A stretch of 64,000 bases of DNA. Origin: Fuerstiella marisgermanici. GTDB taxonomy: Bacteria > Planctomycetota > Planctomycetia > Planctomycetales > Planctomycetaceae. This document shows positions 10,187 to 18,843 of the stretch, in pieces. A program made the translations under genes and the position numbers. Location: contig NZ_CP017641.1 in assembly GCF_001983935.1 (NCBI RefSeq), positions 5,298,501 through 5,362,500 of the forward strand, read 5' to 3'. The notes under the pieces are model-generated. The model had not been told where the DNA came from. It ran no database searches and was given only the letters and a program-made list of their open reading frames with translations. How positions within the stretch are numbered: the first letter of the stretch is position 1; each line of letters begins with the position of its first letter.

Positions 10187-10588
10187 ACGGGGCGGCCCGC
10201 CTGCCGGTTAGAGCGAACGCTCTGAATTGCAGGTAGTGCTCCCGCTGGTCGCGTGCGGCTTCGCTTGATGTCGCGTATGCGAGCAACCCCGATGGATAGT
10301 GCGGATTCGCCATCTGAACAACGCGGCGTCTTCGATCTGGAACAATTGAGGCAGCGTCCGTTCGCCCGTTCTTTCGCGAAACCAGACGCGTTTTCTTAAA
10401 TTGCAGACAGAACAACGTCTCACAAGCATTTATTTGCGAATGGTGTTGGTCCTGCGTTCCCCCCTTCGGATGGCGGCCAAAAAGTCGCCGAATTCGGTTG
10501 TAACTCGGGGCGCCATCTACGAATATCGTGATCACACTGCCTGCGCGCAGCCCCACCTTTAATCAGCCCTTTCATCGCGGAGTCCACC
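10187..10588. other. Intergenic region upstream of the Gfo/Idh/MocA gene
   Basis: 402 bases. Overlapping short frames on the minus strand are Arg-rich and look like shadow frames. The region presumably contains the terminator of the propeller gene and the promoter of the oxidoreductase. I see no hairpin or repeat strong enough to list. Confidence 0.45.
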
Positions 10589-11947
10589 ATGACGCACCCC
10601 TCGAAGCCCGGTTCCAGCCGACGCCAGTTTTTGACCACATCCTCAGCCGCCGCCACGGCACTTGCGGTCGCTCCCGCATTGTCCGCCGGTGCGTATGCTG
10701 GCGGCAGCGACTTGCTGAAGGTCGGTCTGGTGGGCTGCGGCGGGCGAGGTACTGGTGCGGCGTCTCAGGCGTTGACGGCTGATTCGGGCGTCGAACTGGT
10801 GGCAATGGCAGACGCCTTCGAAGACCGCCTGATGAACTCGCGGAAAACACTCCAGCGAAAGTTCAACAAAGAAGGCGAAGCACCGCGAGTCAACGTCGCC
10901 GAAGACAACTGCTTTACCGGCTTTGACGCCTACAAAAGCGTCGTCGATATGTCTGACGTCGTGCTGTTGGCTTCAACACCCCACTTTCGCCCACGCCATT
11001 TGAAAGCCGCTGTCGAAGCCGGCAAACATGTCTTCTGTGAAAAGCCGGTCGCTGTCGACGCACCCGGCGTCAGGTCCGTGCTGGAATCGGTTGAGAAGGC
11101 TCGCGAAAACAAAACGTCACTTGTCAGCGGCCTGTGCTGGCGATACCACCCGGCCAAACAAGCCGTCTTCGAACAGATCAAAAAAGGCACCATCGGCGAT
11201 ATCGTGGCGATGCAGTGCAGCTACATGTCAACGGGAGTCTGGGACCCTCGCAGAACGCGCGAAGAATGCGACAGCGAAATGGAATACCAACTTCGCAACT
11301 GGTACTACTACACGTGGCTGTCGGGCGACTTCAACGTCGAACAACACATTCACAGCCTGGACAAAATGATGTGGGCAATGGGCGATAAGCCGCCTTCAAC
11401 AATCAGCGCCAGCGGCGGTCGACAGGTGCGGACCGATCCCAAGTACGGCAACATTTACGACCACTTCAACGTGATCTACGAATGGGAAAACGAAGCCGAA
11501 GTCGTCACAAAAAGCGGCAAGACCAAAACGGAAAGCAGCGTCGGCGTGAAGGCGTTCGCCCGGTGTCGACACTGGAAGGGCTGCGAAACCGACGTAAGCG
11601 ATTACATCACAGGGACCAAGGGCCGAGCCGACGTGATGAAGCATCGCATCTTCGACCTGGAAGGCAATGAGATCTGGAAGTACGACGGGCCGAACGGCGA
11701 CATGTACCAGATTGAACACGACGAACTGTTTGCCAGCATCCGAGGGGCTCACCCCATCAATAATGGTGACTACATGTGTAAGAGCACCATGATGGCGATT
11801 TCCGGCCGCATGGCAGCCTACACGGGGAAGAAGCTCACCTGGCAGGAATGCATGGATTCGCAGGAAGACCTCACACCTAAAGCCTACGAATGGGGTGACG
11901 TTCCTGTTCCGGAAGTCGCGATTCCTGGCCAGACGAAGTTTGTGTAA
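10589..11947 (+). CDS. TAT-exported Gfo/Idh/MocA family oxidoreductase
   Basis: 452 residues. The N-terminus carries a twin-arginine motif (SSRRQFLTT) and an Ala-rich hydrophobic stretch, so the folded, cofactor-loaded enzyme is probably sent out by the Tat system. A Rossmann NAD(P) site follows (VGLVGCGGRGTG, about residues 46-57). The EKP motif typical of the family appears in HVFCEKPVAVDAPGV. The second half fits the GFO_IDH_MocA C-terminal sheet. Members oxidise or reduce sugars or cyclitols with NAD(P); the substrate is not readable here. Planctomycetes carry many such TAT-tagged paralogues. The following 383-base gap argues against an operon with the thioredoxin gene. Confidence 0.9.
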   Translation: MTHPSKPGSSRRQFLTTSSAAATALAVAPALSAGAYAGGSDLLKVGLVGCGGRGTGAASQALTADSGVELVAMADAFEDRLMNSRKTLQRKFNKEGEAPRVNVAEDNCFTGFDAYKSVVDMSDVVLLASTPHFRPRHLKAAVEAGKHVFCEKPVAVDAPGVRSVLESVEKARENKTSLVSGLCWRYHPAKQAVFEQIKKGTIGDIVAMQCSYMSTGVWDPRRTREECDSEMEYQLRNWYYYTWLSGDFNVEQHIHSLDKMMWAMGDKPPSTISASGGRQVRTDPKYGNIYDHFNVIYEWENEAEVVTKSGKTKTESSVGVKAFARCRHWKGCETDVSDYITGTKGRADVMKHRIFDLEGNEIWKYDGPNGDMYQIEHDELFASIRGAHPINNGDYMCKSTMMAISGRMAAYTGKKLTWQECMDSQEDLTPKAYEWGDVPVPEVAIPGQTKFV

Positions 11948-12330
11948 AGCCGGGTCGATAGCTATCTGCGGCGATTCAGGCAGACGCCAGTGACAACAGA
12001 TCAGGCGCAAGTGCGGAACGAACTTTTAATTGTCGTTCCGTCTGCGCCCTCCTGGCCAAATTACAAAGCCCGCGTGGTCCCGAAACTTATTGAAACCTGT
12101 TTCGGTGTAATCATACCGACGGCACCTGTTCCGTCTCGGTCACGGATGCCGCTGATTCTTCGCGACATTCAACCGCGGCTTCTCGGCCGGATAGTCTGTC
12201 CACTTTAACCCACTTTCCAAATATTCCCTTAAACGCTTTGTTTTGTTGAGGTTTATCGCGCCGGTCAGTTTTCGGCACGCCGCATGCGACTGTCTTTCTC
12301 CAGTTCACAACATCCTTTCTGGAGAGAGAA
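11948..12330. other. Intergenic region upstream of the thioredoxin gene
   Basis: 383 bases with no supported coding frame. It ends with a clear ribosome site (GGAGAGAG) just before the thioredoxin start at 12331. No repeat or riboswitch-like structure was recognised by eye. Confidence 0.45.
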
Positions 12331-13167
12331 ATGACCAAGCTTCCCAATATCCTGTCTATCGCTTCTGTACTTCTGGTTGGTACCGCAGCAAACGCTCAAC
12401 AGTGTGAAAACGGCGTTTGCCGCATGCCGCCACCGAACTCCGTTGGCCAAACGACAAATCACAACGCCCCCGCATCACGCAAGCCGCTCCCCAATCCGTT
12501 TGGCGCCGTCTGGCCGAGTACCGCTCCTCGAACAACTCAGCAGCCACAAATTCCCACAGCGGCATGCGTGGGCGGCAACTGTTCGACCAACGGACAGTCT
12601 GCGAATTGCAGTTGCGGAATCGCGAATTGCACCTGCAACACGAATAGCCGGCCGAGCTACCAGTCTTACAACGTGCGAACGAATGCTGGCTCGAACAATC
12701 GGTTCGCACCTCGCCAGCAGAATCTACGGCAGCCCAACCTTCAGGCCCCACCACTGCGTTCCAATTCCTACGCCCCCGTCAGTTATCGGCCAACTCTAAA
12801 GTGGGAAACCGACATGCAGTCAGCCACCCGAATCTCACAGCAAACGGGCCGACCGATGCTGGTGAAAGTGACGGCTGACTGGTGCGGATACTGCAAACGC
12901 ATGAAGGCCGAAACCTTTACCAACGCGGGCATCATTGGCGAAATCAACGCTACGTTTGTCGCCGTCGAACTGAACGCAGACACCAATCGTGAGCTGATAA
13001 AGCGGATGGGAGTTCAGTCGCTGCCCACAATTTTGGTGATCTCACCCGACCAGCAGATTCTCGATCGAGAAGAAGGCTTCCGCTCCGCCGCCCAGTTATC
13101 TCGGCTTCTGCGAAGCTACCGTTTTCGAGCTCAGCTGGACACCGATCGACGAGTGGCCGTTCGATGA
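12331..13167 (+). CDS. Exported thioredoxin-like protein with Cys-rich linker
   Basis: 278 residues. The start is fixed by GGAGAGAG seven bases upstream. A signal peptide (ILSIASVLLVGTAANA) is followed by a low-complexity region of about 120 residues that contains many cysteines (QQCENGVC near the mature N-terminus, then CVGGNC and NCSCGIANCTC). The C-terminal 110 residues are a thioredoxin fold with the redox motif WCGYC at residues 184-188 and the cis-Pro loop QSLPTILV. It probably acts in the periplasm as a disulphide reductase or isomerase, possibly with a metal-binding role for the Cys-rich linker (inference). A run of arginine codons ends the protein. The next feature is a tRNA 127 bases downstream. 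Confidence 0.85.
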   Translation: MTKLPNILSIASVLLVGTAANAQQCENGVCRMPPPNSVGQTTNHNAPASRKPLPNPFGAVWPSTAPRTTQQPQIPTAACVGGNCSTNGQSANCSCGIANCTCNTNSRPSYQSYNVRTNAGSNNRFAPRQQNLRQPNLQAPPLRSNSYAPVSYRPTLKWETDMQSATRISQQTGRPMLVKVTADWCGYCKRMKAETFTNAGIIGEINATFVAVELNADTNRELIKRMGVQSLPTILVISPDQQILDREEGFRSAAQLSRLLRSYRFRAQLDTDRRVAVR

Positions 13168-13294
13168 ATGTTTTCCCAGAAAAACCGCTGGGACCGTCTT
13201 GTTGACACCTTCGCCAATTCCCGATAAAACACCGCACGCGACGCCCACCGGCGTCCGGTATTCCGAGACCGTATCGTCTCGGAGCAACCACCTT

Positions 13295-13368
13295 GGCGGT
13301 GTAGCTCAGTCGGTTAGAGCAGCGGAATCATAATCCGCGTGTCGGGGGTTCGAATCCCTCCACCGCTA
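13295..13368 (+). tRNA. tRNA with CAU anticodon (Met elongator or Ile2)
   Basis: 74 bases fold into a full cloverleaf: acceptor GGCGGTG with CACCGCT, D-arm GCTC/GAGC, anticodon stem GCGGA/TCCGC around loop ATCATAA (anticodon CAT), and TTCGAAT in the T-arm. CCA is not encoded. The D-stem C11:G24 pair and the anticodon stem without three G:C pairs exclude a typical initiator. Whether it is Met or a lysidine-modified Ile2 cannot be settled by reading. Base 1 pairs with 72 as G:U. Confidence 0.9.
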
Positions 13369-13372
13369 CTCA

Positions 13373-13401
13373 CGCAAGCCCCTTTACTCAAGGGGTTTGC
13401 G
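13373..13401 (+). terminator. Hairpin just after the tRNA
   Basis: A 10-base arm CGCAAGCCCC (13373-13382) pairs with GGGGTTTGCG (13392-13401), with one G:T pair and a nine-base loop. It starts five bases after the tRNA. There is no strong T-run, so it may be a processing stem or a weak terminator. Confidence 0.5.
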
Positions 13402-13453
13402 TTCGATTTGACGGCCTATAGAAGCCGTGGACAAGATCCAAAGACGAATGCTT

Positions 13454-13483
13454 GCGGGTGTCACTGACACCCGCTTTTTCTTT
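13454..13483 (+). terminator. Rho-independent terminator after the CAU tRNA
   Basis: A perfect nine-base stem (GCGGGTGTC with GACACCCGC) and three-base loop, followed by TTTTTCTTT. It reads on the plus strand and ends the transcript of the tRNA at 13295. Confidence 0.85.
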
Positions 13484-13595
13484 GGCCCAATTCGAAAAGC
13501 CCACGAGCAACAACTCACGCCCTGCTGACGCTGCCAGAAAGCCCGCAGGCGGCCGATTGGTCATGTGCGGTGCCAGAAGACGGCATTTTAGAAAA

Positions 13596-13669
13596 TGGGG
13601 GTAGAGGGACTTGAACCCCCAACCAACGAATTATGAGTTCGCTGCTCTAACCGATTGAGCTATACCCCC
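13596..13669 (-). tRNA. Second tRNA with CAU anticodon (Met or Ile2)
   Basis: On the minus strand, 74 bases: acceptor GGGGGTA with TACCCCC, D-arm GCTC/GAGC, anticodon stem GCGAA/TTCGT around loop CTCATAA (anticodon CAT), T-arm loop TTCAAGT and discriminator A. No CCA is encoded. The features are those of an elongator-type tRNA. The two CAU tRNAs point at each other across a 227-base spacer. One is likely Met and the other the Ile2 species read after lysidine modification, but I cannot assign which. Confidence 0.9.
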
Positions 13670-13944
13670 AGCGTTCTTCTGGCTATTGAGTGTCGCGGCA
13701 TCGCGGTTGGCCGGTCGTGCTGGTGCGACCGGGAGGGGCACCAGCGTTGCGTTGGCTGAGCCGTGCAATGCGGGCTGCGTCACTTGGGCGACAGATTATC
13801 GGCCGAGGAGGTTCGTCACAAGTGACGCCAATCGCACTGGTGGCGTGAAAATAAAATCTTCCCGTCTTCCTGATTCTGAACACCTCGGTTAGCTGTTCAA
13901 ACGCCGCCGGCTGACGGCCAAACGTTGCAAGGCAAATCCGGCCG

Positions 13945-15432
13945 TCAGAACGATGGGCGTGGCCGAGGAATGATGCGAGGTGCAGACACGGTGGACACCT
14001 GCGTTGCCGGACGAGCTTCTCGTGTGCCCCACAATTTGGCTTCCTTCAGTTCTTCCAGCCGCTTGCGTGCCGTGGCATTGTGAGGTGCCAGCTTCACGGA
14101 GCGTTCGAGATATGATTCCGATTCTCGCAACGCATTGTCGTAGACAACGGTACCGACCGTGTAACTGGCCGAAGCTTCACCCACCAGGCGACTCAACAAT
14201 TCGTAGGCTTCCTTCGTGTGGCCAGCGTACGCCAGAGATTCAGCAAATCGGTACTGCAGGTCGTGATCGTGCGGGCTGGCATTGGCGGCGACTCGAAGAA
14301 TCGCAACGGCTCGGTCCCACTGCCCCTTATCAGAAAATACTTCAGCGAGCTGTTCGGCGAAGTCGGGGTCCTGTTGAGCCAACTGTTGCAAACGACGCAG
14401 CTTCAAGTCCGCATCAGTCTTGCGAGCGGCAGCGTGGTTTGCCGGTGAAGCCGCGACGCGAAATTCCGCTGGCAGGTGGATGTAGCTGACGTCGTCTCCG
14501 GTTTGTGAAACCACCAGACAATGCGGCAGGTCTTCTTCCAGTCGCGACAGCCCTTTCGTTGTGACCTGAGAATCAATCAGGTTCAGCCCGCGAAGTTTTG
14601 TCAGCGGCTTCAACTGAATGACGCCGGCATCCGTCACTTTTGTGTGATGCAACAGCAGGTAGTTCAGCTCTGTCAATCCGCGTAGTGACGTCAATGCGGC
14701 ATCAGAAATCTGAGTCCGGCCGAGGTCCAATATTTTCAGTTTGTCCAGGGCCGCGATGTGTTGAACGCCGTCGTCCGTGATCGCGGTGCCTTTCAGTTTC
14801 AGTGACTGCAGCGACGTGAGTTCGGCGATTTGCTTCAGCACAAAATCGTTGATGTCTGTGCCGGTCAGGTCCAATTCAGAAACCCCGGAAAACAAAGGCA
14901 GTAGTTCCGCGTGTGAATGGTTGAATGGCGTGAACGCCAGGTCCAGGGTCCGAACGTTGCCATCAAAATCGCGATCAATTTTTGCACCGAGTGACGTGAG
15001 GATCTCAGTCGCTTCTTCCAGCGTGGGAGGCATCACCGGGTTCAGGCGTGACGTATCGCCTTTAGTTTCCGCCATGGCGACCTTGTCCGACCGCGTTTCA
15101 ACCGGGCGACTCGCAGAAGGTTGCGAATCTGCTGGCGGGGCAGGGACGGTGGAAAGGTCGAATTCGCTGCTGGCGACGGGCTCCGGAAACTGGTCCGCGT
15201 CGGTAGATTGCGGTGTCAGCGATGTCGAGCCATCAGCGACTGATGGCGAACCGTGTCCGACGTTTTGCGAGCGGCTGCGTGAGGCAGACCAGCTGTTGTG
15301 CTGCCCGGTCACGGTCCCGTGGGAACCGGTTTGGCATCCCGCAGAGTAACAGCAGACGACACTCAAAAGAGTGGCCGTGGCTAGTCGCTGAGTGTAAGTG
15401 CGTGCTGCTTCTGAAATGAATGGCGCGTTCAT
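13945..15432 (-). CDS. Leucine-rich-repeat and TPR lipoprotein
   Basis: 495 residues. The N-terminal hydrophobic stretch ends in YSAGCQTG, a lipobox, so it is probably a lipoprotein. A Ser/Pro/Thr-rich linker of about 100 residues follows. Residues of about 155-310 contain leucine-rich repeats of roughly 24 residues (for example SLKLKGTAITDDGVQHIAAL, ILDLGRTQISDAALTSLRGL). Residues 350-470 show TPR-like helices (DFAEQLAEVFSDKGQWDRAV, LQYRFAESLAYAGHTKEAY). Both modules bind other proteins, so an envelope scaffold is likely; no enzyme motif is seen. The gene stands alone between a tRNA and the cadherin-like gene, which is divergent. Confidence 0.8.
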   Translation of the reverse strand: MNAPFISEAARTYTQRLATATLLSVVCCYSAGCQTGSHGTVTGQHNSWSASRSRSQNVGHGSPSVADGSTSLTPQSTDADQFPEPVASSEFDLSTVPAPPADSQPSASRPVETRSDKVAMAETKGDTSRLNPVMPPTLEEATEILTSLGAKIDRDFDGNVRTLDLAFTPFNHSHAELLPLFSGVSELDLTGTDINDFVLKQIAELTSLQSLKLKGTAITDDGVQHIAALDKLKILDLGRTQISDAALTSLRGLTELNYLLLHHTKVTDAGVIQLKPLTKLRGLNLIDSQVTTKGLSRLEEDLPHCLVVSQTGDDVSYIHLPAEFRVAASPANHAAARKTDADLKLRRLQQLAQQDPDFAEQLAEVFSDKGQWDRAVAILRVAANASPHDHDLQYRFAESLAYAGHTKEAYELLSRLVGEASASYTVGTVVYDNALRESESYLERSVKLAPHNATARKRLEELKEAKLWGTREARPATQVSTVSAPRIIPRPRPSF

Positions 15433-15969
15433 CGAGCCGACTCCGTTCGATGCTGATCAATGTTGCATGTTCATCTGCTGACATCATTCAGCAGGTAGAA
15501 AAGATTTGGCCCAACGGTTTGAGAATCGGACGTCTTTCGGCGAAAACCGCAACACGTTCGCGGCATTCTGTCGGGAACTGCCTTTCGAGCGTCGGTCGTC
15601 CGTCGAATACCGAATGGTGCAATCCGTTTTGATAGGCGGATGATGCCGATTGACGGGTTCAGAGTGGACTCTTAGGGGCGACCAATGGACTATTCCGCAT
15701 GTGCAGCCGGCGCATCGGTTACAAGCCGAAGAATCCGCGGTTGTGCTGCGGTCACTACATCAGGTTTCTGCTACCTAAGAGGGTAATTGAAACGGCAAAA
15801 ACGTTTGTCGACAAAAGTGAACGCCATCTGACGAGGCCTTTCGACTTATGTTTCCAAAGTCAGTCAGGCGGCTCCACTCCAGGGTAGTCTGCGGTCTGCA
15901 CATGAGGCCATGTGCCCAGCTTCCTTGCTCATGCCGTTACCTGCATTGGTGATCGGCTGACACGAGACA
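15433..15969. other. Intergenic region between divergent genes
   Basis: 537 bases between the LRR lipoprotein and the cadherin-like gene. It must hold two promoters. Short frames (about 60-80 codons) are present but have unremarkable composition and no supported start. Nothing else stands out. Confidence 0.45.
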
Positions 15970-18759
15970 ATGTCCATGCCTACAAAATCACTTCTTCAAT
16001 GCTCTGCCTCTGGCGCCTCGCATGCCTGTCGACCGACCGGTGTCGCGTTCGCTTTGTGTGCTGTTCTGTTTTGCACGCCGCTAGCTGCGCGCGCAGCCGA
16101 CGATGATTCGACCGGTCCGGCAACGGCACTTCTGACTGGCATCGAAATTGAAACGGTTACGATTGATGAAGACGTCCCACTGGGCGCAGTCGTACTCCAC
16201 GAATGGCGCAGCGCGCAAGGCTACACTGATTTTCAGATAGAATCGGGCAACGAAGACGCAATTTTCTGCATTGATCCTCATACCGGACGTCTGCTGGTTG
16301 CCAGTGACGGCGAGCTGGATTTTGAACAGCGGGCCGAATACATCGTAGTCGTGTCTGCTCGCGAACAGAGCAGCAAAGCCATTGCGTTTGAAGACGATTT
16401 CGAAGCATCTTTGCTGGATGCCGGTCTGGCCCCGCGACAGCTTGAACGACTACGCAACCGTCGTCGCGAACTTCACGTAGTGGTGATGCTGCGCGACGTT
16501 AATGAGCCGCCAATTGTACAAAACGCACGCTTCGAAATTCCGGAGTCCGCGACGAATGGCGATGTGATAGGGCAGGTGTTGGCGGCCGACCCAGACAGCG
16601 ACGATTCATTGCATTATTCAGTGAAGCTTGGTGGCTTTGCTGAGCCCGCTGTAACGATTGATGAGACAACAGGGCGCATTGTGGTCGCGGATGCGACGCA
16701 GTTCGACTTCGAACAGGTCCAGAACCATTCACTGACTGTTCAGGTCCGCGATTCTTCTGGACATGTCGTCTCGGCAGCCGTCGAAGTGGCCGTGAAAGAT
16801 GTCAATGAGCCGCCAGTCTTAGCTCCGATGGACCTGCATGCAACGGTCACCTCAGCCGGCACTTCTCCCGTGGGAGCGATTGTCGTTCATGATGACGACG
16901 GTCAAAACACACTCGCCTTCGACCTGCTGGACGATCCAACCAACGGCGGATTTTCTATCGACAGCCGAACGGGCGTCATGTCGGTGGCTGATGCGTCGCT
17001 GCTGCAGGCGTTTGATGGATCAAACTGTTCGCTCACCGTAAATGTTTGGGACGACGCCTGCAACTGCCTGACTGTGACGTTTGACGTACAGATTGATCTG
17101 CCCACGCCAATACCGTTGCCGGCACAACTTGCAGACGGAGACACAGACCCAAGTCACGCAGCCGAACAACATGCCGAAACCACTCCACAAATCAGCCTGC
17201 TAAGCACAGCCCAGGATGTGTTGTCTTCGCTGTCGATTGTCACCGGATTGGTTTGGGTCTTTGCCGTCCTGGTCGTGCGAGGACAGCGTCATCAGCCTAA
17301 GCTGACGAATGATTGTTACCCATCGACCTCCATCGACAAGGCGAACGATTCAGCGTCTGCAGACGTTCAGGAAGCCGACGAGCTGTCAGAATCGACGACT
17401 GTTGCAGGCGTTCTGCAAGCTTGCGATCCGAACGAGGTTGTTGTCTGCGAAAGTGAGTTCGCACTAGAAGATTCAACGCTATCCGGCCCTGACCGAGACG
17501 ATGCTTCCTCGAACACCGGCGAGCCCGATGCGGGAGCATTCGTCGCGAGCGCACCCGGCAAGAACACGGTAGCGGACAGGGGGACGCGGAATGAGAAGAG
17601 TATTGCGTCACCAGTTTCAAAAACAGAACAAACATCAGGCAGCGCCTACCGCGACAACGCACCAACGATTGCTCCGGATCCCACGTCGGACTGGTTGGCG
17701 ACGATGCCTTCAACAGAATCCAGCGATTTCCCCGCGTCGATGTCGCAGACAGTGGTGGCAGACCGAAAGGTGGCGGCGGACAACGACGCAACAGCGGAAC
17801 TCAACGACTCCACTTTATTAGAGCTGTTGGAAGCATCGCGAATCTATGCAGAGAATGAGCCAGCCGCCGAACCGTCATCAACTTATGTGGAAGACTCGTT
17901 CGACGCAGCCAGCAACACAGTGGAGGCCGCCGATATGGATCGCCCCACTGATGCAACGCCTGCGGCGGACAGTGAGTTTCCCTACGCTGAACTGTCCGAC
18001 ACTTTGAAGCAGCTTGTGCGCCCCGAAGCCATGCAAAAGGTGCCCACAGAATTCGATGTCGGTAGTGAAGATCCTTCGCCGGATTACCAGTCGTCTGCAG
18101 CTACGGAGACCACCTTCGAAGATGTGAGCGAGCACTCAACGGCTTTCGAAGCTGTTCCCCACGAGACACCGGCTTCCGAGTATGAGGTGGAGTCGGGAGA
18201 TTCAATCGAAGATTGTGACCGAGCCGTTCGCGAACATCTGGCCGCGTTGTTCCGACGCGTGAATGGCGACGACGATGCGGACTCAGCCGCTGGTTCAAGC
18301 GTATCTGAAGGTGCCTCTTCACCAGCCGCTGCGGCAGCTGCGTCGCCTGACAACCGTGCTCACGCCACGAGCGGAGACGAACCGGCGCCGCTGATTGATG
18401 GCATCAACGAAGAGTCGCGCAGAGTGCCTCGTGAGCTACTGCGTAACAACACGGCACTGTTTCGGGAACTTTCGAAACGTTCAGCCGACGCCGCCATTTC
18501 GACCGCCAGCCACCGTCGATCGCAGCTTGCTACAAAACCTCGCCTTGTTTTTATGGGGCTGCTGGTGCTGGGTAGCGTTGGCTGGATCGCGGCCAGCGTG
18601 CTGGGCAACGCTCAGTTTGGCAACATTGGCAAGCTGCTGGTATTGAGCGCAATGGCATCCATGGCGGAATTTTCTTACTGCGTGTACCGGCTGACTCCGA
18701 GCAGCGATATGCCAGCCGAATCTGAGGCTGACGCGGCCGCGGAAGTCGTCGAAGAATAG
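15970..18759 (+). CDS. Membrane protein with cadherin-like repeats and acidic tail
   Basis: 929 residues. A signal peptide (VAFALCAVLFCTPLAARA) is followed by two clear and one degenerate cadherin-like repeats (about residues 50-380). They carry DPDSDDS calcium-type loops and the linker DVNEPP at both repeat borders. A transmembrane segment (LSSLSIVTGLVWVFAVLVV, about 410-430) comes next. Then there is a disordered, acidic Ser/Ala/Asp-rich region of about 420 residues. The end has two more hydrophobic spans (LVFMGLLVLGSVGWIAASVL and FGNIGKLLVLSAMASMAEF). The family is common in planctomycetes and its job is unknown; adhesion is an inference from the cadherin repeats. It converges on the 457-residue membrane protein gene, 84 bases apart. 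Confidence 0.8.
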   Translation: MSMPTKSLLQCSASGASHACRPTGVAFALCAVLFCTPLAARAADDDSTGPATALLTGIEIETVTIDEDVPLGAVVLHEWRSAQGYTDFQIESGNEDAIFCIDPHTGRLLVASDGELDFEQRAEYIVVVSAREQSSKAIAFEDDFEASLLDAGLAPRQLERLRNRRRELHVVVMLRDVNEPPIVQNARFEIPESATNGDVIGQVLAADPDSDDSLHYSVKLGGFAEPAVTIDETTGRIVVADATQFDFEQVQNHSLTVQVRDSSGHVVSAAVEVAVKDVNEPPVLAPMDLHATVTSAGTSPVGAIVVHDDDGQNTLAFDLLDDPTNGGFSIDSRTGVMSVADASLLQAFDGSNCSLTVNVWDDACNCLTVTFDVQIDLPTPIPLPAQLADGDTDPSHAAEQHAETTPQISLLSTAQDVLSSLSIVTGLVWVFAVLVVRGQRHQPKLTNDCYPSTSIDKANDSASADVQEADELSESTTVAGVLQACDPNEVVVCESEFALEDSTLSGPDRDDASSNTGEPDAGAFVASAPGKNTVADRGTRNEKSIASPVSKTEQTSGSAYRDNAPTIAPDPTSDWLATMPSTESSDFPASMSQTVVADRKVAADNDATAELNDSTLLELLEASRIYAENEPAAEPSSTYVEDSFDAASNTVEAADMDRPTDATPAADSEFPYAELSDTLKQLVRPEAMQKVPTEFDVGSEDPSPDYQSSAATETTFEDVSEHSTAFEAVPHETPASEYEVESGDSIEDCDRAVREHLAALFRRVNGDDDADSAAGSSVSEGASSPAAAAAASPDNRAHATSGDEPAPLIDGINEESRRVPRELLRNNTALFRELSKRSADAAISTASHRRSQLATKPRLVFMGLLVLGSVGWIAASVLGNAQFGNIGKLLVLSAMASMAEFSYCVYRLTPSSDMPAESEADAAAEVVEE

Positions 18760-18843
18760 ATGCCGTAGTTGATGCCGGACGACGGTCGCCGAATCATCGG
18801 GGAATTCCGACGATAGCAAGCTGGCAGCGAACGGTTCAACTCG

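Noticed and set aside
10080..10556. 158-codon minus-strand frame overlapping the propeller gene end
   Set aside because: Mostly antisense to a better-supported gene, with shadow-frame composition.
13683..13892. Two opposite frames of 66 and 68 codons next to the second tRNA
   Set aside because: They are antisense to each other, show no domain, and lie in a typical intergenic gap.
15699..15887. 62-codon plus-strand frame in a promoter gap
   Set aside because: No ribosome site and no protein-like pattern.
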